DNA of 64,000 nucleotides from positions 62,001 through 126,000 of the forward strand of contig JAUHVL010000005.1 of NCBI GenBank assembly GCA_030425045.1. The letters run 5' to 3'. Within the stretch, counting starts at the first letter, position 1, and every line of letters starts with the position of its first letter. The notes beneath the pieces are model-generated. The model was not told the DNA's origin and did not search any database. It saw only the letters and a list, made by a program, of their open reading frames with translations. The position numbers and the translations under genes were made by a program. Shown here piece after piece: positions 35,939 through 45,190 of this stretch. The DNA is from a bacterium (lineage in GTDB: Bacteria > Bdellovibrionota > Bacteriovoracia > Bacteriovoracales > Bacteriovoracaceae).

Positions 35939-37042
35939 TTACTTACCTAAAAATTCTTTTAGCTTAGTGCTAACGTATTGAATTTGCTCAGATGAAAGAA
36001 AGGGGTGCATCGGCAAACAAAGTAATCTACCTGCTAAGTTCTCTGCATTTTCTCTTTCACCAGCATAGTCTTTAAGGGGTGGCTCTTGAGTCATCGCCTT
36101 TTCATAAAAAGGAGCCGAGCCAATTTTATTGTCATTGAGAAAAGCTTGAAGAGCTTCTCTTTGATTTTGATCTTTAAGAAAAATGGGAAAGAGATGCCAG
36201 GCAGATTGTTTTAGCGAATTTTCTGGCAAGAGTTGAACTCCAGTATCTTTTAATAAATTAAAATACTCTCTAGCAATTTCACTTCTTTTTTTATTATGCT
36301 CAATAGTACTTTGAAATTTTGCATCAAGGACTGCGGCTTGGATATGATCACAACGAGAATTTCTTCCCAGAGCGTGATCATCGCCTCTACCGTGGTTACG
36401 TATGACTTTAATTTTTTCAGCGAGTTGATCATCTTGTGTGAGAATACAACCAGCATCACCAAAAGCGCTTAAATTTTTTGTTGGATAAAATGAAAAAGTG
36501 GTTAGACCAGTCATACTTCCAACGGGATTTCCGTTTTTATAATGCCCTCCAAAAGCTTGAGCAGAGTCTTCAATGACAGCAATCTTTTGTTCGTCACAAT
36601 ACTGATAAATATTTTCCATATCAGCGACGTTGCCATAAATATGAACAGGCATGACTGCTTTAAGTTGTTGAGCTTGATGAACTCTTTTTAATGACTCCAG
36701 AGAAAATAGAGCATCTTCTAAATTGACATCGATATGAACAGGAATGGCCCCAATATTGATAACCGCTTCTGCCGTCGCATAAAAAGTAATTCCGGGAACA
36801 CCTACTTTTTCTCCAGGTTTTATTCCAAGAGCGAGGAGTGATACTTCGAGAGCATCTGTTCCGTTAGCGACCAGTAGACAATGTTTAACTTTATTATGTT
36901 CGGCAAACTTTTTTTCAAATTCTCGATTGTAAGGACCTTCAACAAAAGATCCCTCTTGAATGATGTGATCAACACGATTAACGATATCTTTTCTAAGAGA
37001 ATCGGTATGTAATTCTTCAAAATTATAAAATGATACTTCCAT
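35939..37042 (-). CDS. DegT/DnrJ/EryC1-family sugar aminotransferase
   Basis: The 367-residue PLP enzyme retains the catalytic lysine in TFSFYPTKNLSAFGDAG, unlike the E1 dehydrase at 14075. Other family marks are LLVANGTDALEVSLLALG, the phosphate-binding and EDSAQAFGGHYKN segments, and GRNSRCDHIQAAVL. It transfers an amino group to a keto-sugar nucleotide for surface glycan synthesis. GAGG precedes ATG 37042. It lies away from the main glycan locus and directly upstream of trmB; its sugar substrate is unknown. Confidence 0.88.
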   Translation of the reverse strand: MEVSFYNFEELHTDSLRKDIVNRVDHIIQEGSFVEGPYNREFEKKFAEHNKVKHCLLVANGTDALEVSLLALGIKPGEKVGVPGITFYATAEAVINIGAIPVHIDVNLEDALFSLESLKRVHQAQQLKAVMPVHIYGNVADMENIYQYCDEQKIAVIEDSAQAFGGHYKNGNPVGSMTGLTTFSFYPTKNLSAFGDAGCILTQDDQLAEKIKVIRNHGRGDDHALGRNSRCDHIQAAVLDAKFQSTIEHNKKRSEIAREYFNLLKDTGVQLLPENSLKQSAWHLFPIFLKDQNQREALQAFLNDNKIGSAPFYEKAMTQEPPLKDYAGERENAENLAGRLLCLPMHPFLSSEQIQYVSTKLKEFLGK

Positions 37043-37075
37043 AGGCACCTCACGAGAGAATGTGCTTATTGTACC

Positions 37076-37339
37076 TTAGATGACTTTCTTAGTCTTTGTT
37101 TTTTGATTAGACTCATCACCTAGCATCAATGAAATAATCATCGCGGCTTTCTTTTGAGCCGCCGGGTCGTTTTTCAATTTGTCTTTGATTTTCTTTAAAT
37201 AAGCCTCTATTTCTTTTTTATCTTCAATTTGGCTCCGCTTGCTATTTTTTTCTCTAGCAGAGCCCTTTTTATAAGACATACTCAAAGTCTGAATGCTTTT
37301 TCCCTCGAAAATATGTTGAAAGGGTTTTTTCTTTGCCAT
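37076..37339 (-). CDS. small basic protein, unknown function (87 aa)
   Basis: The product is highly charged and lysine-rich at both ends (MAKKKPFQHIFEGKS, KTKTKKVI). A central helical segment has EIEAYLKKIKDKLKNDPAAQ. No signal peptide or known domain is seen. It lies 13 nt downstream of another small gene on the same strand and 33 nt upstream of the aminotransferase gene, so these may be one transcript. A nucleic-acid-binding role is possible from charge alone. Confidence 0.55.
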   Translation of the reverse strand: MAKKKPFQHIFEGKSIQTLSMSYKKGSAREKNSKRSQIEDKKEIEAYLKKIKDKLKNDPAAQKKAAMIISLMLGDESNQKTKTKKVI

Positions 37340-37352
37340 TTTAAATCACAAA

Positions 37353-37568
37353 TTAAATGGCTTCAGGTTGTTTTCTATGACGAGCAACTTTATTCATATG
37401 CTCCTCAATAACATCAAACAGTTCTAGTTTAATCGAAAAGGGATCCATTCCATCAGGTAATGTCGAGTAAACAACTTCGTCATTTATTTCAGAGAAAACA
37501 AACCATGTGCTTCCTAGCTTTTGAAATAATACTTCGTTCTCGATGATGTCTTTGATTTCTTTTTTCAT
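37353..37568 (-). CDS. small protein, unknown function (71 aa)
   Basis: ATG 37568 is preferred because AGGAGGGAAGGC lies directly upstream; an earlier in-frame TTG at 37592 would contain that ribosome site inside the coding region. The product (MKKEIKDIIENEVLFQ...) has a central STWFVFSEINDEVVYSTL beta-like stretch and a basic C-terminal helix (HMNKVARHRKQPEAI). No family is recognised. It probably shares a transcript with the 87-residue basic protein. Confidence 0.55.
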   Translation of the reverse strand: MKKEIKDIIENEVLFQKLGSTWFVFSEINDEVVYSTLPDGMDPFSIKLELFDVIEEHMNKVARHRKQPEAI

Positions 37569-37751
37569 GCCTTCCCTCCTGGATAATGGCAAAAACGTTA
37601 AATATATTAAGTCATCCTGACTTGCCTTGATAAACTTATCGCTGCAAAAAGATTAATCTTTAAAAAAATTACTAAAGTTTTAAAAAAATAAAGTTTTACC
37701 TATATTGACAAGGGTAATGTTGATTATTTTACTCAGAAAGAGCTGCATTGA

Positions 37752-38804
37752 TTAATATTGAAATTGAAAGCCAATCATCCCATTCCATATAGCGGTAAGG
37801 GGGTAAGCTAAAGTATCTTCTGAAGTCCCGTATTGATTCCAAAGATCAGGTGCATTTGGTTCCGTATTTGACGTAAGAGTGGTTGGCAAGATGAGTTGCA
37901 TATCAGCTCCAATAAAGAAGCTGCCACTTTCAAAGACATTTATAAAGTGAAAGGAGGTTCCAATTTTTGGAGATACAGTGAAGCCGGTAAAACTTCTTTC
38001 TTCTTTTAACTCATCCCCTCGATCTTCTCTTTTGATAAGCACTCGATTGTAATCAAACGTAACTTGTAAGAGTAGGTTGATCATATAGTCTTCTGTTTTC
38101 CAAGTATCGTAGGAAAAAACAGGACCAAAGCCGACTTGTCCCTTGTTTTCTGTACTATTTGTTCCATCGAATAGATCATACTCCGCCGTTGAGGCCCAGA
38201 TATGAAAAGTTCCGCCCCAGTAAACTCTATCCTGTGTATCCCAATTTGCTCTGGTGAGGTAATTAAGCTGGAGACCACCTCTTTGAGAAAACTTTTCTTT
38301 CTCCATAACTGAGGTATAGGGATAATTTGATTTTAAGTCAGGACCAGCAAATAAAGAGATAGCAGAACGATAAGAGTTTTCTCTTAAGACGGGATAACCT
38401 TCAGGCAGTGGCTCCGGTAAACGATAGTCAAAAGGATCTGGTTTAAAGGGAGTAACGGACTGAGTGATTTCACGACCATCTCGATAAATAAGCTTAGCAT
38501 ACTCCTTTGGAAGGTAGGCATCTTCACCTGTATTATCCCTCGTTAAATAATAACCCGGATGCTCATCTTCTTCATATTTAATGAGATCAGGATAATGTTC
38601 TTTAAAGTAACGGCTATCTAAAGGACTATTGAGAAAATGTTTTTTATGAATATAAATATGCTGACCTTTTCGAACACTTTGAACGACTTTTGCATCAACT
38701 CTAGGTTCTTTCAAAAGTTGAGCTTCATGAACAACAATCATCGCTTCACCAGCAGTTGTCGCTTTAATAAAAACAAAGAAGATTGAATGAAGAACTAATT
38801 TCAT
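37752..38804 (-). CDS. secreted barrel-like envelope protein with SH3-like N-terminus
   Basis: The 350-residue protein has a short hydrophobic N-terminus (MKLVLHSIFFVFIKATTA) and an N-terminal segment IVVHEAQLLKEPRVDAKVV that resembles a bacterial SH3 repeat. From about 130 onward come alternating beta strands rich in Tyr/Phe/Trp, ending IGFQFQY, like an outer-membrane barrel. Function is unknown. It overlaps its upstream partner by 4 nt. Confidence 0.6.
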   Translation of the reverse strand: MKLVLHSIFFVFIKATTAGEAMIVVHEAQLLKEPRVDAKVVQSVRKGQHIYIHKKHFLNSPLDSRYFKEHYPDLIKYEEDEHPGYYLTRDNTGEDAYLPKEYAKLIYRDGREITQSVTPFKPDPFDYRLPEPLPEGYPVLRENSYRSAISLFAGPDLKSNYPYTSVMEKEKFSQRGGLQLNYLTRANWDTQDRVYWGGTFHIWASTAEYDLFDGTNSTENKGQVGFGPVFSYDTWKTEDYMINLLLQVTFDYNRVLIKREDRGDELKEERSFTGFTVSPKIGTSFHFINVFESGSFFIGADMQLILPTTLTSNTEPNAPDLWNQYGTSEDTLAYPLTAIWNGMIGFQFQY

Positions 38805-39718
38805 AAGTTAAGTATCCATGGTTTATAAAAGCCAATGGTGGCACCGATGCCAAAGACAGTATCTCTGTCTCGATTTGTCTCAAGATATTCACTTGTTTCT
38901 TTGATCGATGATTGCGATAAATTGATGGCACCACCGAGAGTGAAACTTCCGTATCTCATCTTGAATGATTGACTAATTTCAATTCGAAGCATGTTCGTTG
39001 AGAATTTATGTTCATCGGGATCAAACTTTGATTTATGGCTTAAGGATTTTAAAGCACTGACGTGAAGATGTAATGCCCCTCCCTCGGACTCCCATAGGTT
39101 GGTGTGAATGGTAGGTCCAATAAAGGCAGAACTCCAAGTGATTGTCCCGACATCATCATTATAAAAACCTCTATGAATTGAGCCGGCAATTCCAAAATCA
39201 ATGGGAATCGTGGGGTGAGAAAAATATTGCTTTATACCTAATTGACTCTCGACCGCAGCAGTGGAAGTTCCTCGATAGATTTCAGCGTAGTAATCAGTCG
39301 AAATAAAACTCAATTGATAATCGATAAAAGATAGAGTTTGAAACTTACTATTATAAAGAATTTTTTCTCCAGAATAATCATAGACGGCGAGGTGGTCGAC
39401 TTGTGGAGCTAATTTCTTATCGTCTTCTACTGATACAAGGTATTCCGTGAGGGTAAAATATTTTTTCTTTCCGTCAATGGTATAGATATCTGAATAGAGG
39501 CCACCGATTTTATGTTGTTTTGCTTTCACTTTAATGGTGGCCGGAACCATCATTTTTTGTTTCGTTTTATGATCGACGACAATGGTGCCTTTCTCTAGAA
39601 TCGCTATGAAGGGAGCGTTTAAACTCTCAAGAACTTTCTTTGAGCTGTTTTCCTCCTCTGCCAAGATGGAAACATTAAAGAAAAAACAGAGAGCGACTAT
39701 TATTCGTGAGAGGATCAT
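38801..39718 (-). CDS. secreted barrel-like envelope protein
   Basis: The 305-residue protein has a signal peptide (MILSRIIVALCFFFNVSILA), an N-terminal ~100-residue segment with ILEKGTIVVDHKTK, then beta-strand-like repeats with aromatic ends (FGIAGSIHRGFYND, GSFTLGGAINLSQSS). Its layout, N-terminal periplasmic-like segment plus barrel-like body, parallels the next gene, with which it overlaps by 4 nt, so the two may form one complex. It has no recognised family. Confidence 0.6.
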   Translation of the reverse strand: MILSRIIVALCFFFNVSILAEEENSSKKVLESLNAPFIAILEKGTIVVDHKTKQKMMVPATIKVKAKQHKIGGLYSDIYTIDGKKKYFTLTEYLVSVEDDKKLAPQVDHLAVYDYSGEKILYNSKFQTLSFIDYQLSFISTDYYAEIYRGTSTAAVESQLGIKQYFSHPTIPIDFGIAGSIHRGFYNDDVGTITWSSAFIGPTIHTNLWESEGGALHLHVSALKSLSHKSKFDPDEHKFSTNMLRIEISQSFKMRYGSFTLGGAINLSQSSIKETSEYLETNRDRDTVFGIGATIGFYKPWILNL

Positions 39719-39833
39719 CCATGTTCCTATAAGTGATATTTCTCTTAATTGTACTACAATCTGCCTGAAAAATTAGGCATAGATGACCCAACTCTTGAAA
39801 ATTTTTTTGGTCTAAAAACGAGCAAAACATCAT

Positions 39834-39861
39834 TTGACTTCATTTCTCAGCCAGCTAATCT
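39834..39861 (+). promoter_or_regulatory. candidate sigma-70 promoter for the hydrolase-PilZ gene
   Basis: TTGACT (39834-39839) and TAATCT (39856-39861) are separated by 16 nt. They lie about 60-85 nt upstream of ATG 39920. The rest of the 201-nt gap 39719-39919 shows no gene. Both boxes are one or two bases from consensus. Confidence 0.4.
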
Positions 39862-39919
39862 AATTTTAACTAAATAATTTACTAAAACGGTCCGATATAG
39901 GCAGAACAACGAGTTTTTT

Positions 39920-41140
39920 ATGTTTAATTCCGCACCAGTCGCTATTTATGAGTTTGTTGGTAATGGTAAAAGGTTGAGATATTACAACTCTGTTAAACCA
40001 GATAAGGCCATGCTTACTCCTGTCATTTTTATTGCAGATAATATAATTACCGCCGATTTTTACTACGAAAATTTTAAAAGTGTCGCTAAAGATAGACCTT
40101 TCTACGTCATTGAACTTCCCGGCATGGGCACAAATAACGAAAGGCCTAATAAGGCCATCGATCAAGATATTAACTTAATCAATAATTGGGTTGAGTCACT
40201 TGGTTTTGAAAAAATTAATTTAGTTGCAAACTCCTATACAACTTTGTGGGCAATTGATTTTGCCCTCGGGTTTCCTGAAAAAGTTGAAAAGCTTGTTCTC
40301 TACGGAACAACATCTCGAATTAGAGAGTCAACTCGCAAGATTTTATCTTATCAGCTTGATCAGCTGAGAGAAGAAAACTATAAGGACTTCGCTATAAGTA
40401 TGGCCCATACGATGACGAACTATCATAAGATTTTAGATCGCGATAAATTAGATCACGCTATCGATAAGTTTGTTGAACTCGCTCATTTACAAAAGAAAAA
40501 CCTAGAGGCCTATCTTGAGAAAATTCTCGCTTGGGAAGATATTTTCCGTGGGACGGAGTCTTCGACCGATGTTTTAATCGTGACCGGAGAGTATGATCCT
40601 CTTAGTGGCCCCTACGAAAGCTTTCTCATATCTAAAAAATGTGTTTCAAGATCAATGGCCATTATTTCAGAAACAGATCATCAATGTTTATGGGATAAGC
40701 CCGATATTTGTTTGAGGTTATGTAAAAGGTTTTTAAAAGGTCAGCCACTTGGACGAATGAAAGATATTCAGCTTTATCAAAAAACAGAATATCCCATGGA
40801 AAAAATTAGACAATCAAATCGCTGGTTGCTCGATACCAAAGGACATCTTGATTTAGAGATTGGACTGAATGTTCCTGTTGAAATTAAAGAGATTAGTGCA
40901 GGCGGCTTTCACTTCACTTGTCGCGATGTCGAACAGAAATTTATAGCAATGAATCACGATGCAGTTGCGCATATTCCTAATGAGGACATTCTTATCAAAG
41001 TGGCGATTGTTCCTGTTCCAGATAAGAAAGGGCATTATATTGCGCATTATAACCCTCAAGACTTTAATCATTTAAACAATATACATACATTAATTGATCG
41101 TCTTGCAATGCAGGGTAAACCTTTCTGGAAAGCTGCTTAA
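39920..41140 (+). CDS. alpha/beta hydrolase fused to a PilZ-like domain
   Basis: The first ~275 residues are an alpha/beta hydrolase with nucleophile S105 (VANSYTTLW, where the usual GxSxG is NxSxx), D226 (GEYDPLSGP) and H254 (ETDHQCLWD). The remaining ~130 residues carry R297-QSN-R301, followed by E324-I-S326-A-G-G329. This is close to the RxxxR and [D/N]xSxxG motifs of c-di-GMP-binding PilZ domains, with Glu in place of Asp/Asn. Hydrolase activity could thus be under c-di-GMP control, but the altered residue leaves ligand binding in doubt. The gene is monocistronic. Confidence 0.7.
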   Translation: MFNSAPVAIYEFVGNGKRLRYYNSVKPDKAMLTPVIFIADNIITADFYYENFKSVAKDRPFYVIELPGMGTNNERPNKAIDQDINLINNWVESLGFEKINLVANSYTTLWAIDFALGFPEKVEKLVLYGTTSRIRESTRKILSYQLDQLREENYKDFAISMAHTMTNYHKILDRDKLDHAIDKFVELAHLQKKNLEAYLEKILAWEDIFRGTESSTDVLIVTGEYDPLSGPYESFLISKKCVSRSMAIISETDHQCLWDKPDICLRLCKRFLKGQPLGRMKDIQLYQKTEYPMEKIRQSNRWLLDTKGHLDLEIGLNVPVEIKEISAGGFHFTCRDVEQKFIAMNHDAVAHIPNEDILIKVAIVPVPDKKGHYIAHYNPQDFNHLNNIHTLIDRLAMQGKPFWKAA

Positions 41141-41183
41141 ACGATTGTCACACGATGCTCCCAAGTGATATTAATATAGGGAG

Positions 41184-41843
41184 ATGAACACTCAAGCATT
41201 TATAGAAAATTTTTCGCTCAGTGTCCCCGGTTTCTTACTGGCCATTGTTTTTCATGAATACGCTCACGCGTGGATGGCAAAACGTTTTGGTGATAACACA
41301 GCTGAGCTTTCTGGAAGGATGACTTTTAATCCCATGGCCCATTACGACCTCATGGGTACTGTGATCTTCCCTCTTTTTGGGGCCCTTATTGGTGGAGTCA
41401 TGTTTGGTTGGGCCAAACCTGTTCCCGTCGATCCTCGTTATTTTAAAAATGTTCGTTCTGGGGTTTTCTGGGTTAGCTTTGCTGGTCCTCTTGCGAATAT
41501 TTTACTGGCCGTTATCTCAACTTTTATCGTTGCTTTCATTATGGTTTATTACCCAACAGCTGACGGTATTTTAGCGACAGTTCAAAAGATGGCCCATAAG
41601 AGTTTATGGATAAATATGATCCTCGCTGTTTTCAACTTAATCCCATTTCCACCACTTGATGGATCAAAAATGGTTTCGACATTTTTAGACTATGAAGCTG
41701 CAAGAAAGTACGAAGAACTTGGGCGTTATAGTTTTGTTTTTATTTTGTTACTTTGGTTTACCAATATCTTTAGTTATTTATTATTGCCAGCTCAGTATCT
41801 GGCGCAGGGGATGTTGGTGGTATTTTTAAGTGTGCTTGGTTGA
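41184..41843 (+). CDS. site-2 protease family membrane metalloprotease (M50)
   Basis: The 219-residue protein has several membrane segments, the zinc motif H24-E-Y-A-H28 in FHEYAHAWMA and the third-ligand motif NLIPFPPLDGSK near 150-160. This matches small M50 (site-2 protease) proteins without a PDZ domain. It cleaves within membranes; the substrate is unknown. It sits just before scpA and scpB on the same strand, an arrangement common in many bacteria. Confidence 0.9.
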   Translation: MNTQAFIENFSLSVPGFLLAIVFHEYAHAWMAKRFGDNTAELSGRMTFNPMAHYDLMGTVIFPLFGALIGGVMFGWAKPVPVDPRYFKNVRSGVFWVSFAGPLANILLAVISTFIVAFIMVYYPTADGILATVQKMAHKSLWINMILAVFNLIPFPPLDGSKMVSTFLDYEAARKYEELGRYSFVFILLLWFTNIFSYLLLPAQYLAQGMLVVFLSVLG

Positions 41844-41886
41844 TCTCTAGGAAGGAAGAATTCTAATCACATAAATTGAGAGGCGT

Positions 41887-42795
41887 ATGTTAAACACTGA
41901 AATTAATATTCAGACGCAGCAGTTTGATGGTCCACTGGCCTTACTACTTCTTCTTATCCAAAAAGAAGAAATGGATGTAAGAGAGTTAGATCTCGTCAAA
42001 ATTACAAGTCAATATTTGCAATACCTTTCTCTTATGAAAGAGCTCAATTTTGATGTTGCCGGTGATTATCTTTATTTAGCTTCAACATTAATTTATCTAA
42101 AATCAAAAACGGTAATTTCAATTGAAGATCAGGCAGAGTTAGCGAAGCTTTCGCCTGACTCCGCAGTTAATATTGTCTCTCAAGAAGACTTAATTAGAAG
42201 GCTAGAGGAACTCCAACGCTTTCAGAAATTAGCAAAAAATCTTTGGGGCCTACCTAAAAAAGGTCATGAGATTTTTGTTAAACCAAAAATTAATAGAAAA
42301 ACTATTATCGATTCTATTCTCACTCCACTAGCTCTTGATGAGTTAACGGGAGCGATGATGGATTATCTTGAGCGTGAAAGACGTAAATATACTGTCGTTA
42401 AGCGTGATCGCTTAAGTATTAAGGAAAAGCTCGTTTCTCTTAAAAATAATTTAAAGATGGGGGAGTCTTTCTCTCTAAGAGGGTTACTCAATGAGTCCGC
42501 AGAAGATGGTATCTCTGATATCGTTATTACATTTATTAGTTTGTTAGAACTGGCTCGACTTAAGAAAGTAGAAATTAATCAAGAAAATAATAAATCAGAT
42601 GTTCTTGTAAATGTTGTGAGCTCTTTGGATGATCTCGATGTCGATCAGGCAAATGGATTTGATGATGAGAATGCATCAGCTTCTGAATCAGAAGATGAAC
42701 AAGTTGAAGTACAAAAAGAAGAAAATTTAGAAGAAACCCCTGTGGCACCCGAAGTTATAAAAACAGAAGATGGTGAAACTCCGGTTTATCATTAA
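41887..42795 (+). CDS. scpA: segregation and condensation protein A
   Basis: The 302-residue kleisin has the N-terminal FDGPLALLLLLIQKEEMDV motif and the middle YLYLASTLIYLKSKTVI of ScpA, and a C-terminal winged-helix region near 190-235 (SLRGLLNESAEDGISDIV). With ScpB it closes the SMC ring in chromosome condensation. The last ~50 residues are an acidic tail rich in Glu/Asp beyond the family core. It lies 12 nt before scpB. Confidence 0.93.
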   Translation: MLNTEINIQTQQFDGPLALLLLLIQKEEMDVRELDLVKITSQYLQYLSLMKELNFDVAGDYLYLASTLIYLKSKTVISIEDQAELAKLSPDSAVNIVSQEDLIRRLEELQRFQKLAKNLWGLPKKGHEIFVKPKINRKTIIDSILTPLALDELTGAMMDYLERERRKYTVVKRDRLSIKEKLVSLKNNLKMGESFSLRGLLNESAEDGISDIVITFISLLELARLKKVEINQENNKSDVLVNVVSSLDDLDVDQANGFDDENASASESEDEQVEVQKEENLEETPVAPEVIKTEDGETPVYH

Positions 42796-42807
42796 AAAGG
42801 TTTAGTT

Positions 42808-44106
42808 ATGGATGAAGTTCAAATGGAAAATCAAAATACTGAAGAGTGGGAGTTGAACCCGAAGTTTCCTGAAGGGGAAGATTCACTATATCCAGGCGAA
42901 GAAGCATTTGAGTTCGTACAAGAATATTACGATGATCAAAAACAAGAAGATAGTCTTTGGATGGCCAGAACGGGGCTCGACTATGATTCTCTTTGTGGCG
43001 CTATTGAAACGCTAATTTTCATGAGTGATAAACCGCTTGCGATTACAAAAATTAGAAACTTAATCGATGAAGAGTTACCTCTTAGAGTTGTTCATCAGTC
43101 TCTAGAAAGACTAATGGAAGGATACGAAGAAAAGCATCATGGTCTTCGATTAGTTGAAGTCGCTGATGGTTATCAATTTAGAACCAAAGCTACTTATTCT
43201 CGCTACGTTCAAGATTTATTTAAAGTAAACGCACTTGTCTTAACGCCTTCTGCCTTAGAAGTTCTGGCAATTATTGCTTACAGACAACCTGTATCTAAAG
43301 TTGAAGTGGATCGAATTAGAGGTGTAGACTCTGGTCATATTGTTAGAGTCCTTATGGACAAAAGACTTGTAAAAGTTGTTGGTCGATCTGATGAAGTGGG
43401 AAGACCTGTTCTTTATGGAACGACTCCAGAGTTTTTAGAAGTGTTTAATTTACCAAATATTGATCAACTTCCTCCAGAGAGTGAACTTGAAGCATTGGCG
43501 ACAGATAAGAAAAAAGAAATCTCAGAAATTAAGAGTATTGTTGCTGAGGGTGATAAAGCCAAATTTGTTTTTGATGAAATTGAAGAACTCGATCAGTTAA
43601 GTGAATCCATTAAAGCTATCTCAGCTGATACAGAGTTTACAAAAACAATTAAAGGTAATGACGAAGAAAAATCCGCCTTTGATATTCTCGAAGAGTTTCT
43701 TGGAAAAGAAGTGACAACTAAGTTTAATCAAGAAGCTGTAGAGTCTGAACTTGTTAATAGTGCCTTTGATCCAAAAGTAATTTCTGATTTAACGGCGGGT
43801 CCATTTAATCTTCCAGAAGAAGAGGAAGAGTTTGAAATGATCGATCTCGATACTGGTGAGCCCATCGAAGCTGATGCCATTGCCGAGTTTAATGAGTTAT
43901 TTGGTGATTCAGATGACGAAGAAATTGAGCTCGATAAAGCGCTAGATGACGCTTTTGAAAAATTAACTGGTGAAAAGCTAGAGGCCTTAGACGAGTTGGT
44001 TGAAGAAGTTGAGGAAACTGCCAAAGATCTTGATTTGGATTTAAGTTTTCTTAAAGGTGAGTCTAATCAAAACAGTGAGTTAGATGAACCTACTGATCTT
44101 CAGTAA
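42808..44106 (+). CDS. scpB: segregation and condensation protein B with long acidic tail
   Basis: Residues about 50-220 match ScpB (LCGAIETLIFMSDKPL, then VLAIIAYRQPVSKVEVDRIRG), with the two winged-helix domains that bind ScpA. The product is 432 residues, about twice the usual ScpB length. The C-terminal ~200 residues are strongly acidic (EEEEEFEMIDLDTGE, DDEEIELDKALDDA). The tail is a lineage-specific extension of unknown role, possibly electrostatic. ATG 42820 (MENQN) is an alternative start. Confidence 0.92.
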   Translation: MDEVQMENQNTEEWELNPKFPEGEDSLYPGEEAFEFVQEYYDDQKQEDSLWMARTGLDYDSLCGAIETLIFMSDKPLAITKIRNLIDEELPLRVVHQSLERLMEGYEEKHHGLRLVEVADGYQFRTKATYSRYVQDLFKVNALVLTPSALEVLAIIAYRQPVSKVEVDRIRGVDSGHIVRVLMDKRLVKVVGRSDEVGRPVLYGTTPEFLEVFNLPNIDQLPPESELEALATDKKKEISEIKSIVAEGDKAKFVFDEIEELDQLSESIKAISADTEFTKTIKGNDEEKSAFDILEEFLGKEVTTKFNQEAVESELVNSAFDPKVISDLTAGPFNLPEEEEEFEMIDLDTGEPIEADAIAEFNELFGDSDDEEIELDKALDDAFEKLTGEKLEALDELVEEVEETAKDLDLDLSFLKGESNQNSELDEPTDLQ

Positions 44107-44195
44107 GTTTTTCTAGTCTACTTGACCATTTGTGGACAAAAACATAGTTTGAAAGCTCATTAATTATAACGGTCGTGAGATCGATAGGAGTCAAA

Positions 44196-45188
44196 ATGAT
44201 CAGATTACAAAAGTATATCGCCGATGCCGGCATTACATCTCGTAGAAAAGCAGAAGTTTTAATTGAAGAAGGAAGAGTTGCTGTAAACGGTAAAAAGGTT
44301 ACTCTTCTTGGAACAAAAGTCGATCCTTCAAAGGATGTGGTGACAGTTAAAGGTGAAGTTATCGATCCCGATGCAGTCGATCGTGTTTATATGGTTCTTC
44401 ATAAGCCTCGTGGTTATATGACGACGGTATCAGACCCAGAAGGAAGAAAGACAGTCATGGATTTAATTCCAGCATCTCTTGGGAGAGTTTATCCTGTAGG
44501 GCGCTTGGATTATTTATCAGAAGGGCTTCTTATTATGACTAACGATGGTGAGCTGGCCAATGATATTATTCACCCTTCTTCAAATATTACTAAAGTTTAC
44601 GAAGTAAAAGTTTTTGGTGGTGTTAACCACAAACTTCTAAAAGAATTAAGAGCTGGTTTTGATGACCCTGAAGTCGGAGCGATCAGGCCACAAAGTGTGC
44701 GCGTGATTAAACAGCTTCCTTCAAAAACTTGGTTAGAAGTTAGAATTAGTGATGGGAAGAACCGTGAAATTAGAAGACTTTGTGAAGGACATGGTTTAAC
44801 AATTGATAAGTTAAAGCGTGTTTCAATTGGTGGTCTTGCTATTTCGGGAATTGGGCCAGGCTCATATGAGTTTATTACTAAACGACAATTAGAAGACGCT
44901 ATAAAAGAAGAGTTTCAATCAGATAAAAAATCGATCAAAGTTAAAAACAGACCACTGCAAGCTGGCCCTCATGCTGCTGATAAAACGTTTTTACGTTTTA
45001 GAAAAGAAAACTACTTCGATACGATAAATCAAAGAAAAGAAAAGTTAAGACAAATTGAGCTTCAAAAGAAACAAGAAAGAGAAGAGCAAGATAAAGAATA
45101 CCTTAGAAAAAGAGAAGCTCGTAAGAAAAGACTCGATAAAAAGCGTGAAGATAAAATGCGTGGAGTTCACGCAATGGTCGTTAAGTAG
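44196..45188 (+). CDS. rluB: 23S rRNA pseudouridine synthase, RluB-like
   Basis: ATG 44196 has AGGAG 5 nt upstream; GTG 44175 is a weaker alternative. The 330-residue protein has an N-terminal S4 RNA-binding domain (RLQKYIADAGITSRRKAEVL) and the RsuA/RluB catalytic core with D105 in GRLDYLSEGLLIMTNDGEL. The C-terminal ~70 residues are extremely basic (KKQEREEQDKEYLRKREA). It isomerises a uridine in the large-subunit rRNA. It follows scpB as in many genomes. Confidence 0.92.
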   Translation: MIRLQKYIADAGITSRRKAEVLIEEGRVAVNGKKVTLLGTKVDPSKDVVTVKGEVIDPDAVDRVYMVLHKPRGYMTTVSDPEGRKTVMDLIPASLGRVYPVGRLDYLSEGLLIMTNDGELANDIIHPSSNITKVYEVKVFGGVNHKLLKELRAGFDDPEVGAIRPQSVRVIKQLPSKTWLEVRISDGKNREIRRLCEGHGLTIDKLKRVSIGGLAISGIGPGSYEFITKRQLEDAIKEEFQSDKKSIKVKNRPLQAGPHAADKTFLRFRKENYFDTINQRKEKLRQIELQKKQEREEQDKEYLRKREARKKRLDKKREDKMRGVHAMVVK

Positions 45189-45190
45189 TT

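Noticed and set aside
43728-44024. 98-codon serine-rich minus-strand frame
   Set aside because: It is the antisense of the acidic scpB tail, whose GAA/GAT-rich codons automatically give a Ser-rich complement.
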